Shown piece by piece: positions 9,494 through 18,377 of a stretch of DNA of 64,000 nt (the first letter of the stretch is position 1; each line of letters starts with the position of its first letter). The position numbers and the translations under genes are program-made. The notes below the pieces were generated by a model that was not told the origin of the DNA, did not search any database, and worked only from the letters and a program-made list of their open reading frames with translations. The stretch is from Roseiarcus sp963781895 (GTDB lineage Bacteria > Pseudomonadota > Alphaproteobacteria > Rhizobiales > Beijerinckiaceae), in assembly GCA_963781895.1 (NCBI GenBank), contig CAWAIM010000022.1, positions 1 to 64,000 on the forward strand. Direction: 5' to 3'.

Positions 9494-10377
9494 AATGGAC
9501 TTCCCCCGGGCGAGAGGTCTTGTGTCCCCATAACGGTTCGCGTCGGCTTCCGACGGTCGGGCCGCGCGCGGTCTCGCCGTTTGAGCGCGAGCGCGTGCCA
9601 AACGTCCTCTTCGGCGTCATTGATGAGCCGGGTCGTGGCCTCCCGGGCCGCCTCCGGATTCCGCCGGCGGATCGCTTCGAGCACGGCGCCGTGCTGCGGA
9701 ACCGATTTTTGCTGGCCGAGCGGCGCGGCGAGCGACAATCTCAAATTGATTTCCAGCGCCTGCATGATGATGCGACCGAGCGCCTGCACCAGCGAGTTTT
9801 CCACCGAGCGCATGATGATCCGGTGAAAGCAAAAGTCCGGCTCAAAGAAGCGATCGGCGTCGTCGCCTGCCGAAATCATCTCACGATGGCAGGCTTCGAG
9901 CGCCGCAAGGTCGGCCACGCTCATCGATTCGGCCGCGAGGGCGGCGATCGCCGGCTCGACCGCGCGCCGCAGACCGAAGAGCTCGCGCACGAAGCGGTCG
10001 GGAGGCTCGATGGCGCTGAGCCAACCGAGCACGTCCGAATCGAGGAGACTCCAGACGTCGGGTGGGCACACCCGCGTGCCCAGTCGCGATTTCCTCTGGA
10101 GCAGCCCCTTGCTGACCAGCACCCGCACGGCCTCACGCAGGACGCTGCGGCTGACGCCCAGCCGCTCGCAAAGCGCCGATTCGTTTGGCAGCGTGTCGCC
10201 CGGTTTGAACAGGCCGGAAATGATGTCCTGGCCGATTCTTCGCACGACCTTGTCGACTAGCCCCGAGGTCTCAATCCTGTCGCCGGACGGGCCCCTTGCC
10301 ATGTCCCAGTGAGCGCGGTCAAAGGCGCGCCCAGTTGGCGCGCGCGGCATTGCCCCTCCCTTGCCGGACAGTTTCAA
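9484..10377 (-). CDS. FadR-type GntR family regulator (FCD domain)
   Basis: This regulator is 297 residues from the farthest start; MARGPSG or MPRAPTG further in are also possible. An N-terminal winged helix (PNESALCERLGVSRSVLREAVRVL) is followed by an all-helical FCD effector domain, whose metal-site histidines appear in HREMI and CFHRIIM. It is the first gene of the minus-strand operon and probably represses it until a pathway acid binds. A palindrome, ATCATATGAT, lies 41 bases upstream of the first start. The C-terminal 35 residues are Arg/Pro-rich and look like an extension beyond the domain. Confidence 0.85.
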   Translation of the reverse strand: MKLSGKGGAMPRAPTGRAFDRAHWDMARGPSGDRIETSGLVDKVVRRIGQDIISGLFKPGDTLPNESALCERLGVSRSVLREAVRVLVSKGLLQRKSRLGTRVCPPDVWSLLDSDVLGWLSAIEPPDRFVRELFGLRRAVEPAIAALAAESMSVADLAALEACHREMISAGDDADRFFEPDFCFHRIIMRSVENSLVQALGRIIMQALEINLRLSLAAPLGQQKSVPQHGAVLEAIRRRNPEAAREATTRLINDAEEDVWHALALKRRDRARPDRRKPTRTVMGTQDLSPGGSPLWK

Positions 10378-10409
10378 TAGACGACCCTCATGGACGCCTC
10401 GGCGTATTC

Positions 10410-10440
10410 ATCATACCATCATATGATAAGCTCAAGTCAA
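10410..10440 (-). promoter_or_regulatory. Probable operator/promoter of the GntR-aminotransferase-hyu operon
   Basis: Read on the minus strand, TTGACT (10440-10435) is followed by two TATGAT hexamers. The one at 10415-10410 gives a spacer of 19. The perfect palindrome ATCATATGAT at 10418-10427 lies between them. A palindrome overlapping the -10 region just upstream of a GntR gene fits autorepression. No transcription start is known. Confidence 0.5.
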
Positions 10441-10838
10441 GTTTCCGGGGGCTAGACTCCTAGCCCGATCTATGCGTGACGCGTCTGGTCGTCGGGTTCG
10501 GTTTGGGCGGGTTGAGAACGAACGCGGTTTGTCCGGTGATTTCACCGCATCGAGACCGGCGCTGTTGAACGCGTTGGAGGAAACGGCAGGGGAAAGGGCG
10601 CGGCGCTGAAGCCTCTCAAGCGGATAGTCAAGCGCCTGATGGACCTTCCAATGGCGTGGCCTGACCAATGGTCGGCGTTGGGGCTAAGGGCGCCCGCCGA
10701 ACGCTGATTGCAATCCGAACGGTTCGCGATCTCGCTGATCAGTCCGGCCGCGCAGTCGGGAACCCAAAATAAGGCAACGTCAGAGTAACAACTGGTCCTC
10801 TGCGCATGGCACAGCGCGCCCCGACCGAGCGGCGGCCA
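10441..10838. other. Stretch without a recognisable gene
   Basis: About 400 bases between the operon promoter and the IS6 transposase. No reading frame has a ribosome site plus protein-like composition, and no tRNA or long repeat is seen. It probably contains the left end of the insertion sequence and degraded flanking DNA. GGTCCTCTG at 10794 is a weak candidate for the left inverted repeat. Confidence 0.5.
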
Positions 10839-11540
10839 TTAGGCCCCGAGTGCGCGCCACTCGGCCAACGCACAGGCTCGTCTATGTTTGTAAACTTGGC
10901 GAGTAACGAGATGACGCTCATGATTGAATTGGTTGTGGACCTCAGCGTGAATTGAGCTGAATTTTTGCAGCGTCTTCATGCTTCGAAACCGCTGCATGGC
11001 GTGTTCTCGGCGTCGGAACGGCTGATGCGAATTCTCCGCTCGATTGTTGAGCCGACCGCCGATTTCGTGCCGCTCGGCTGCAACACCGATATCGTTCATC
11101 GCTGCCGAATATGCCCGAAGCCCATCGGTGACGATGCTGCGAGGAGCCCCGTATTTCTTCATGGTCCGCTTGAGAAGCTTCAGCGCCGCAGCTTTGTCCC
11201 GCTTTGCAGTGACCACGGCCTCCAAGACCTCGCCCTCATGATCAATGGCGCGCCAAAGATAACAGATCTTGCCGTTAACCTTCACGAAGACCTCGTCCAA
11301 ATGCCACCGCCACTGGGGATAGCCGCGCATATGCGCTACCCGCCTCTTGCGGATCTCGGCGGCAAACATCGGGCCAAACCGGTTCCACCAGAACCGGACC
11401 GTCTCATGGCTGATGTCGATCCCGCGCTCGGCTAAGAGATCCTCGACGTTACGCAGCGACAGCGGATATCTCACGTACATCATCACGACCAGGCGGATGA
11501 TCTCCGGCGAGCTGTTGAAATATCGGAACGGGTTGCTCAT
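10839..11540 (-). mobile_element. IS6-family (IS26-like) transposase
   Basis: This intact 233-residue DDE transposase of the IS6 family has the usual length. Its N-terminal helix-turn-helix (RNVEDLLAERGIDISHETVRFW) is followed by the first catalytic Asp in WHLDEVFVKVNG, the second in IVTDGLRAY and the Glu in NNRAENSHQPFRRRE. These elements move by replicative or conservative targeted transposition and often flank accessory genes. On the right, GGCTCTGTCAGACC (minus strand, starting at 11593) is a plausible terminal repeat, since IS6 ends commonly begin GGCTCTG. A matching left end was not found with confidence, and no 8-base target duplication is evident. Confidence 0.9.
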
Positions 11541-11877
11541 GGCCCAAGCCTACCACGATCGGAGGCGCGGTGAGCATTTGGTCTGACAGAGCCGTCTCGG
11601 ACGATTGTGCCATCGGGAAGGGTTGCGGACACAAACCCTTTCCGGCCGTCGCAGAGTAGGTCCTCACCCGCCCTGATAAAGGCAGCCTCCGTGGTGAAGC
11701 GGTTCTCGCCGTCTCGATCCGTTCTGCGGTCGTGGGCCTCATCTTTGGAACTGCCCGTGAAGCCAAAGACGTTGCGTCGGTCCGTCAATAGGGTCACTAA
11801 ATGCGTTTTGTCATGCGCCCTCGACGACCCCCGGTGGCCCTGACGCCGGCCAGGGCCCGCGGCCCGGTGCTGTGTCC
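11541..11877. other. IS flank without a recognisable gene
   Basis: 337 bases. The first about 53 bases are probably the right end of the IS6 element, with the repeat-like GGCTCTG ending at 11593. The rest contains open frames on both strands, but none shows a start with a ribosome site or a family I recognise. It may be remnant coding DNA interrupted by the insertion. Confidence 0.4.
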
Positions 11878-12291
11878 TCATTGAGTTGAACGTCGAGCCC
11901 TAGTCGGCGTACCGGCCCAGGGGAAGACGGCAGCCATTTCCCGCGTCCCAACGCCATATATCGCTCGGTATTTCGAAATCGCCCTGTTCAGCCACAACTT
12001 CACATCCAACTCCGCGATTTCCCAATCGTCCGGTTCGTTGTTGTGCTTCAGCCAATTGGCATGGTAGTTGAAATCGTCCTTTGTCCCGTCAGTCGGAGGA
12101 TTTGCAGCGCTTCCCTCCTTTAGCCGTCCAAAGAGGTGAACTGGTTCCGCAGGCTCGGGTATTCGACCTTCAGCAGCCGAGCAGAGCGTGATTACACATT
12201 CAAAATTTCCTTCCCTGAAATGGGCGATTGCGGCGTGTATCTGCCGCTCAACCGCGAGACGCTTGTTCGTCTTGACCACCCGATAACGCAT
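11878..12291 (-). CDS. Hypothetical protein
   Basis: This 137-residue protein starts at MRYRVVK. The sequence looks like a real soluble helical protein: HAAIAHFREGNFECVITLCSAAEG, a polar middle and ELDVKLWLNRAISKYRAIYG near the end. Similar short proteins of unknown function occur in alphaproteobacteria as far as I recall. I cannot assign a function. It sits alone between an IS6 element and an 800-base stretch without genes, which suggests a mobile or accessory region. The upstream ribosome site (GCAGG) is weak. An extended start at 12492 would add Arg/His-rich residues that look non-coding. Confidence 0.6.
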   Translation of the reverse strand: MRYRVVKTNKRLAVERQIHAAIAHFREGNFECVITLCSAAEGRIPEPAEPVHLFGRLKEGSAANPPTDGTKDDFNYHANWLKHNNEPDDWEIAELDVKLWLNRAISKYRAIYGVGTREMAAVFPWAGTPTRARRSTQ

Positions 12292-13093
12292 GCCAACCTG
12301 CTCGTGGTGGCGACCTGCATGCCACCGCTGAATATTCTTAGTTGCTCGACCTGTTTGCCACAGGTGGTGCGCTGGCGAGAAGTGCGCCCCGAGTTCGCGA
12401 GGCTGACAATTCCGCTCACGCCACGCTCGGGCGACGGATGGTGCCCGGTACTGGCCGCACGGTTGAGCCGAGCCACCCCCACCGGGGGACACGCGCGCGC
12501 GCCGTCGATTAAAAAGCTCTCAGGTGCGCGCTTCAAAATATTTCGCCCCCGCTCCACCAAGCGGGCCGCCTATCGCGTCCCATTGCGGGCGCGTCTGGGT
12601 GTACGTGCAGGGGTGCATGGCGTGCACGGAAAGGACCGCCTTGGGCGGATTCCTGCCCTCGAAGGGGCGCGCCCGGAACGGCAGAACTCGACGTTAAGCG
12701 GACATCGCGGGTCGCGGCCTTGGACGCCTCAATCGGGCGGATAGCGACCTTTGGCCGAACGGCGGAAAGGGGCCAGGAAGCGGGCGTACAAGGTTGCGGG
12801 GGAAGGCGCGGAGTTGACGCAAGCCGCCGTTCACAAAAGTGGGCCCGGAAGTCGAAACTGATTGTTCGCCGTCAACGCCTTGGTGATAGGCCCATCGCCA
12901 CGCCATTGTGGTTCCAGTGACAGTGCACTTTATTTGACGCAAGCGCCTGTCGTTCCGGAGGGCTTATCGGAGCCAAGACATGCACGTTCACCGTAGCACG
13001 AAAAATGCGCTGTCACCGGAACCCAACCTGGGATCCCGATGTCCCTCAACGCGCGCCGAACCTTCCGGGTTGGCTCTCCCAAGCATCGCGTGA
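12292..13093. other. Long stretch without a recognisable gene
   Basis: About 800 bases with no convincing coding frame. The 11-base sequence TTGACGCAAGC occurs twice in direct orientation (12814-12824 and 12934-12944), each followed within a few bases by a GTTC. This may be decayed mobile or phage-derived DNA. It lies downstream of the polyol/uronate operon, so it may also hold that operon's terminator, which I could not identify. Confidence 0.4.
12814..12944. repeat. Two direct copies of an 11-base motif
   Basis: TTGACGCAAGC is present at 12814-12824 and 12934-12944, 120 bases apart and on the same strand. The copies diverge just after the motif (CGCCGTTC versus GCCTGTCGTTC). It may be a regulatory motif or the trace of a duplication; nothing else supports either reading. 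Confidence 0.35.
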
Positions 13094-14206
13094 TTACCGC
13101 TGGAGCATCGCGGTCAAGCGTGGTGCGGCGAAGCCTGGATCGCGACGCCGCACCCATTCCAGAAAGGTGGCTACGCGGCGTCCGATTTTGGCGTCATGAT
13201 TCTGGTGAATGTCGGCGAGCCGATGTTTAAGAAACGGGTTGTGGAACCGTTCCAGTGTGGCGGCCACATAGTCCTGAGCTTGGCGGCCCATCTCGTAAAG
13301 CGCAAAACCGGGCAAGACTTCCTCCAGGTAGACCGCCGTGAGGGCCTTCGAGGCGGCTGCGTCTTCCAGGATCGCCCGGGCCGTCTCATCCGCCGGCCGC
13401 CCTTCCTTCATCCAAATGTCGGCGAGCACGGTGTGACCCAAATTGAGGATGTGCAACTTCAAACGCTCGAACGGCGCGAGGTCGTCCACCATGCGGACGG
13501 CCTGGTGCCGGACGGGCTCTCCGAACCCACCCTTGCGGATGGCCCAAAGAGCATAGGGCTCGGCGACCGCGCCGATCGGCTCGATCGTTTCGGAGACGAT
13601 CCGGTCGACCAAGGTATCGGCAAAGATCACGGAGCGGGCCAGCCAGTCGCGAAACGAGTCCGTTTGGCGGCTTTCCTCGGCAAGGGTCGAAACGACCTCG
13701 GCCAGACGGCGGCCGTTGCCGGAAACCAGCTCGGTAGGCAGGAAAATCATGGGCCGGCCGCTTTCCCGGAAGCGAGCGAGAAGGAGCGCGAGCAGTTTTG
13801 CCGGAAAGCTGCCTGGCGGCGTACCCGAGGAATAATCGTGGGCGGCGTCCTCGCGCGAGCGCTCGAAGCCGGTGTCGCCGGTATTGGACACGGCGATCTC
13901 CGCCTCGCGTGCGAAGCAGCGGACCACAGCCGGCCATTCCTGCTGGGCGTCGAACGCCGAATCGACGCTCGCAACCTCGACTGTTTCGTCGATCACCTTG
14001 TTCGCCGCGATCCCCCGGATACGGACCGGGAAAGGGACTCCGCGCTTGAGGGCGGAAATGCGCACGTCGCGATCGCCCCCGGATGTCGTCTTCACGACAG
14101 TGATCGGCCCGATGTCCTGGCCCGAGCACCGGGCTTCGTGGACGAAGAGATCGACATGCGCCTGAAGGAATCGGCTGGTGCCGAACTGGATGATTCTCCG
14201 TGTCAT
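13094..14206 (-). CDS. Mannitol dehydrogenase / tagaturonate reductase family oxidoreductase
   Basis: This 370-residue NAD(P)-dependent enzyme of the polyol-specific long-chain dehydrogenase family includes mannitol dehydrogenase, UxaB and UxuB. The N-terminal IIQFGTSRFLQAHVDLFVHEA is the dinucleotide-binding start. PTELVSGNG and LKLHILNLGHTVLA match the family's substrate domain, with the catalytic Lys/Asn/His region. At 370 residues it is shorter than UxaB (about 480). Its ATG overlaps the stop of the upstream dehydrogenase (ATGA). Paired with an L-galactonate-dehydrogenase-like enzyme, the likeliest reaction is reduction of D-tagaturonate to D-altronate. That assignment is inference. Confidence 0.8.
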   Translation of the reverse strand: MTRRIIQFGTSRFLQAHVDLFVHEARCSGQDIGPITVVKTTSGGDRDVRISALKRGVPFPVRIRGIAANKVIDETVEVASVDSAFDAQQEWPAVVRCFAREAEIAVSNTGDTGFERSREDAAHDYSSGTPPGSFPAKLLALLLARFRESGRPMIFLPTELVSGNGRRLAEVVSTLAEESRQTDSFRDWLARSVIFADTLVDRIVSETIEPIGAVAEPYALWAIRKGGFGEPVRHQAVRMVDDLAPFERLKLHILNLGHTVLADIWMKEGRPADETARAILEDAAASKALTAVYLEEVLPGFALYEMGRQAQDYVAATLERFHNPFLKHRLADIHQNHDAKIGRRVATFLEWVRRRDPGFAAPRLTAMLQR

Positions 14207-15216
14207 TCGATCTCGACCAGCGCCTTCACGAGGCCCGTCTTGTCTGTCGTCCATCGCGGGATGTCGGCAGCGACGCGAGCAAGGCTCGTGCGATGCGTAA
14301 GCAGGCGTTGCAGCGGGACCCTTTTGTCTTCGATTGCCGCCATGACCCGTTCGAAATCCGCGCGCACGGCGTTCCGGCTCCCGAGGACAGTCATCTCGCG
14401 CTTGTGGAGCTCCGGATCTGAAAAAGTAATTTTGTCGTTCACCACGCTGACCAGCACCAGCGAGCCTCCATGGGCCACATGGCGAACCGCCTCTTCCATC
14501 GAGCGTCGATTTCCGGTTGCGTCGAACACAACGTCGAATCCCTCGCCATTGGTCGCCTCGGCGACCCGCTCGTCTGTCCCGGCGTCGGCCGAAATCGACC
14601 GCCCCGCGATCCCGGCCTGCATTGCGAAATTAAGTCGCTCGGGCTCGACGTCGATGACCGTGACGTCCCCGCCGGTTTGTCCCGCAAAGAGCGCGACGCC
14701 GAGGCCGATCGGCCCCGCGCCGATCACGAGCGCGCGGTCGCCGGGCCTCAGGCCCGAGCGCGCCGCGGCATGGGCGCCGATCGACAGGAACTCGATGCTC
14801 GCCGCCTCGTCAAAGGTGAGATTTCCTGCCGGATAGAGATTGCGCACCGGCACGCTGATCCGCTCGCACATGCCACCGTCGCGATGCACGCCGAGCACGG
14901 CGATGCGCACGCAGCAATTGGGCTTGCCCTTGCGGCAGGCGATGCAGGTTCCGCACGACAAGTAGGGATTGACGACGACCGTCTGGCCGTTCGTCAATGC
15001 GCTGTCCCGAGGCGCTTCGAGCACTTCGCCGGACAGTTCGTGACCGATGACCCGCGGATATTGCAGAAAGGGGTGGCTGCCCTCGTAGATATGATAATCG
15101 GTGCCGCAAATCCCGATCCTTCGGATGGCGACAAGAGCATCGCCCTCACCGCGCCTTGCATCCGGCCGCTCCTCCAGCACAAGCTCGCCGGGTCTGCGAC
15201 AGACGACCGCTCGCAT
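14203..15216 (-). CDS. Zinc-dependent MDR dehydrogenase, L-galactonate dehydrogenase-like
   Basis: This 337-residue medium-chain dehydrogenase carries the catalytic zinc ligands GICGTD and GHE. The structural-zinc cluster is CGTCIACRKGKPNC, and VIGAGPIGLG is the NAD-binding loop. From memory it closely resembles E. coli YjjN/LgoD, which oxidises L-galactonate to D-tagaturonate: shared stretches include YPRVIGHE, GVHRDGG and SDPELHKRE. The ATG at 15216 gives the usual N-terminus, MRAVVC. It lies downstream of an ABC importer and directly precedes a tagaturonate-reductase-like gene, a coherent two-step route. Other sugar-acid or polyol substrates remain possible. Confidence 0.82.
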   Translation of the reverse strand: MRAVVCRRPGELVLEERPDARRGEGDALVAIRRIGICGTDYHIYEGSHPFLQYPRVIGHELSGEVLEAPRDSALTNGQTVVVNPYLSCGTCIACRKGKPNCCVRIAVLGVHRDGGMCERISVPVRNLYPAGNLTFDEAASIEFLSIGAHAAARSGLRPGDRALVIGAGPIGLGVALFAGQTGGDVTVIDVEPERLNFAMQAGIAGRSISADAGTDERVAEATNGEGFDVVFDATGNRRSMEEAVRHVAHGGSLVLVSVVNDKITFSDPELHKREMTVLGSRNAVRADFERVMAAIEDKRVPLQRLLTHRTSLARVAADIPRWTTDKTGLVKALVEIE

Positions 15217-15356
15217 GGTCTTCGTCCAGCCTCTTGGTTCGCCGGTCCGCGGCTCGATGGAATCAGGCGTCCGGCCGCCGCCCGTTCTCGAGGATGTCGG
15301 GTTGGTTCGCAAGCCTGACGCGGCGTGCTGCGCCGGCACATCGGCGCCTGGAAAAG

Positions 15357-15389
15357 GGGAGGGTCGGCTGTTCGCCGACCCTCCCTCGT
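15357..15389 (-). terminator. Perfect 12-bp hairpin between solute-binding protein and dehydrogenase genes
   Basis: GGGAGGGTCGGC (15357-15368) pairs exactly with GCCGACCCTCCC (15374-15385) around the loop TGTTC. In the direction of transcription (minus) the hairpin is followed by CTTTTCC, a short U-run. It lies immediately after the solute-binding gene. Such hairpins often act as partial terminators or 3' stabilisers that raise binding-protein mRNA above the downstream enzymes. Confidence 0.75.
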
Positions 15390-15390
15390 C

Positions 15391-16305
15391 TCACTTGAAT
15401 TTGTCCATGTTGTCCTTGGTGACGAGAGCGGCGCCCGAGTCGATCAGGGACACCACCTTTTCTCCCCTGATCGACTTCACCAGCGCGTCCACGCCGAGCT
15501 CCGCCATTTTCGACGGGAACTGGGCCACGGAGGCGTCCTCGATTCCTGCGGCCATCGCTTCCGCCTCTCCGCAGCAGAAGTCGAAACCCACGAGAATAAC
15601 GCGATGATCAAGCTTGGCGTTCTTGATCGCCTGCGCGGCTCCAGCCGCGGGCGGGCCGCACGCCGAATAGATCGCCACGAGTTGCGGATTCGCGGTCAGG
15701 ATGTCCTGGGCGACATTGATCCCTTTCTCTTCGGTGCAGCTCGTCGCGCCTCTGCCGACGATCTTGACGTCGACGCCTTTCAGGCCTTCGAGCATGCCGT
15801 TCACTCGATCATCTAGCGCGGGCACGCCCGGCACGCCTTCGAGAACGCCAAGCGTGTCGCCGTTCTTCAACACCGACTTGAGATATTGGCCCGCGATTTT
15901 GCCGGCTTCGAGATTGTTCGTGGTGGCAAGCGCGGTCTGGCCCTTCCAGTCCGGAATTCTGTTATCCATGAGGACGACCTTGACGCCTTTGGCGACTGCC
16001 TTGTCGAGCGTCGTCGCCACCGTCGGATCGACCGGCGTGATGGCGATGCCCTGTACTCCCTTGCTCACCATCGACTCGATGAGCGCGATTTGACCTTCGA
16101 TATCGGTCGCGGAGGTTCCCTGCCCGAAGACGATCTCGACTCCGGGATGAGCCGCCGCATATTCCTTGGCTGCGTTCTCCATCGTGGCGAAGAATGGCAC
16201 CGGAAACTTGGTGATGAACCCGAGCTTGATCGGTTGGTCCGCTTGGGCGGGCCCGGCGATCGCCGCGGCAAGCGCTACGCCGCCGAGCAGCACTGTCAGT
16301 CGCAT
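15391..16305 (-). CDS. Ribose/fructose-type ABC solute-binding protein
   Basis: This 304-residue periplasmic binding protein has the RbsB fold and a Sec signal peptide (residues 1-22, ending AGPAQA). The mature part begins DQPIKLGFITKFPVPFF. It contains IALIESMVSKGVQGIAITP and VVLMDNRIPD, typical of CUT2 sugar-binding proteins, and a C-terminal VALVTKDNMDKF-like end. It contains a Cys-Cys pair (FDFCCGE) and a further Cys in SACGPP. The downstream sugar-acid enzymes suggest a sugar, polyol or aldonate ligand. It is the third gene of the permease-ATPase-binding protein set. Confidence 0.88.
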   Translation of the reverse strand: MRLTVLLGGVALAAAIAGPAQADQPIKLGFITKFPVPFFATMENAAKEYAAAHPGVEIVFGQGTSATDIEGQIALIESMVSKGVQGIAITPVDPTVATTLDKAVAKGVKVVLMDNRIPDWKGQTALATTNNLEAGKIAGQYLKSVLKNGDTLGVLEGVPGVPALDDRVNGMLEGLKGVDVKIVGRGATSCTEEKGINVAQDILTANPQLVAIYSACGPPAAGAAQAIKNAKLDHRVILVGFDFCCGEAEAMAAGIEDASVAQFPSKMAELGVDALVKSIRGEKVVSLIDSGAALVTKDNMDKFK

Positions 16306-16388
16306 GTTGCATCCTCCCTTGCTTCAAAGAGGTCGCTCCAGAGCGGAGCGACGCTCGCTTCGCCGCAGCCTGATGCGACGAAATCCGG

Positions 16389-17153
<765 letters not shown>

Positions 17154-18191
17154 CTAGGTCCCCGCCGCCTGAATGACCCGCGCGCGCGCCTCCAAATGAC
17201 TGCGCAGCACGTCGGCCTCGACCGCCACGACGATGACGAGGCCGATGGCGATCATCTGGAAGAACACATTGACGTCGAGAAGGTTGAGCGCGTTGCGGAT
17301 CACTCCGATCATCACCGCCCCGATCAGCGCGTGGCCGATATGGCCTCGCCCGCCGAGAAAGCTCGCGCCGCCGATGATGACCGCGGCGATGGTGTCGAGT
17401 TCGAGCAGATTGCCGTAGAGCGGAGAGCTGGCGGCGGTGCGACCGGCGAGAACGACCGCGCCGACGCCCGCGCAGAAGCCGGAAATCACGTAGCTGGAAA
17501 CGAGCACCGCTTTGACCGGTATGCCCATTTCAAGCGCCGCTTCCGGGTTGCCACCGACGGCGTAAATCCAACGGCCCCATACCATGGCCCTGGTCATGAC
17601 CAGCCCGGCGAGGGCGATCACAAGGACGACGAAGAAGGAGTTCGGCAGGCCGAAAGTCTCCGACCCGCCGATCGCGACGATCGCGTCGGGCATGCCGCGC
17701 ATCGTGGTGTGACCGATGGCGAGCTGCAACGCGAGGCCGCGGCAGATGCTCAAAGTCGCAAGCGTTATGATGAACGGGTGCGGAAGGCGTCCGTAGACGT
17801 AGACGGCGCCGTTGACGACGCCGACGAGCGTCGCAGCGCCGAGCATCGCGAGGGCCACGAAGAGCGCCGAATTGTCGATGCGAAACACGAGTCCGCCGAT
17901 CACGGTCGCGAGGGCGAGATTCGAGCCGACCGACAAGTCGATTCCACGGGTGAGAATGACGAGGTGCTGCCCGATCGCCACGATCGCGATGACGGCGGTT
18001 TGCGCGAGGATGTTGCTGATATTGACCGGCTTCAGAAAATAGGGCGTCGCCTGGCTGATCACGGCGATGAGCAGGATGAGGATCAGCAGCGGGCCGACGG
18101 CGAGCAGCCTCAGAGCCAAAGAAACTGCGGTGGCCTCGCCGGTCCAGCGCTCCCTGGGAGAGGGAGCGGCCTCCTGACGTTCGGTCGCCAT
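17154..18191 (-). CDS. Ribose/fructose-type ABC transporter permease
   Basis: This CUT2 permease is 345 residues from the ATG MATERQ; a TTG at 18353 would add 54 charged residues that look non-coding. About eight to ten hydrophobic segments are visible. The family hallmarks GIDLSVGS and AAVIIGGASFLGGRGHIGHALIGA (quoted as the region after LDTI) are present. The latter is the conserved cytoplasmic coupling loop. It is the first gene of the operon, divergent from the GntR regulator at 18378, with about 190 bases of shared AT-rich promoter region. Confidence 0.88.
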   Translation of the reverse strand: MATERQEAAPSPRERWTGEATAVSLALRLLAVGPLLILILLIAVISQATPYFLKPVNISNILAQTAVIAIVAIGQHLVILTRGIDLSVGSNLALATVIGGLVFRIDNSALFVALAMLGAATLVGVVNGAVYVYGRLPHPFIITLATLSICRGLALQLAIGHTTMRGMPDAIVAIGGSETFGLPNSFFVVLVIALAGLVMTRAMVWGRWIYAVGGNPEAALEMGIPVKAVLVSSYVISGFCAGVGAVVLAGRTAASSPLYGNLLELDTIAAVIIGGASFLGGRGHIGHALIGAVMIGVIRNALNLLDVNVFFQMIAIGLVIVVAVEADVLRSHLEARARVIQAAGT

Positions 18192-18377
18192 TTCCGCCAC
18201 ATCGCCCTCGTCGTGTTTCTGAGAGACAAAAACCTCTGTTTGCGGTCGTCGCCGTGGGCGCCCGGTCGTCTCTTTTCGGGGTATTGCGCGATTAGTTTCT
18301 TCTCCATAAAAGACCGCTTGTCGTCCAGACGTCAAATTGTTTTTTATCGACAAATAAGCATACAGAGCCCCTGCCCG

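Noticed and set aside
10794..10803. Left inverted repeat of the IS6 element
   Set aside because: GGTCCTCTG matches the right-end GGCTCTG only with a gap, and no target duplication was found.
18192..18353. TTG start adding 54 residues to the sugar permease
   Set aside because: The added residues are charged and non-conserved in type, and they cover the likely promoter region.
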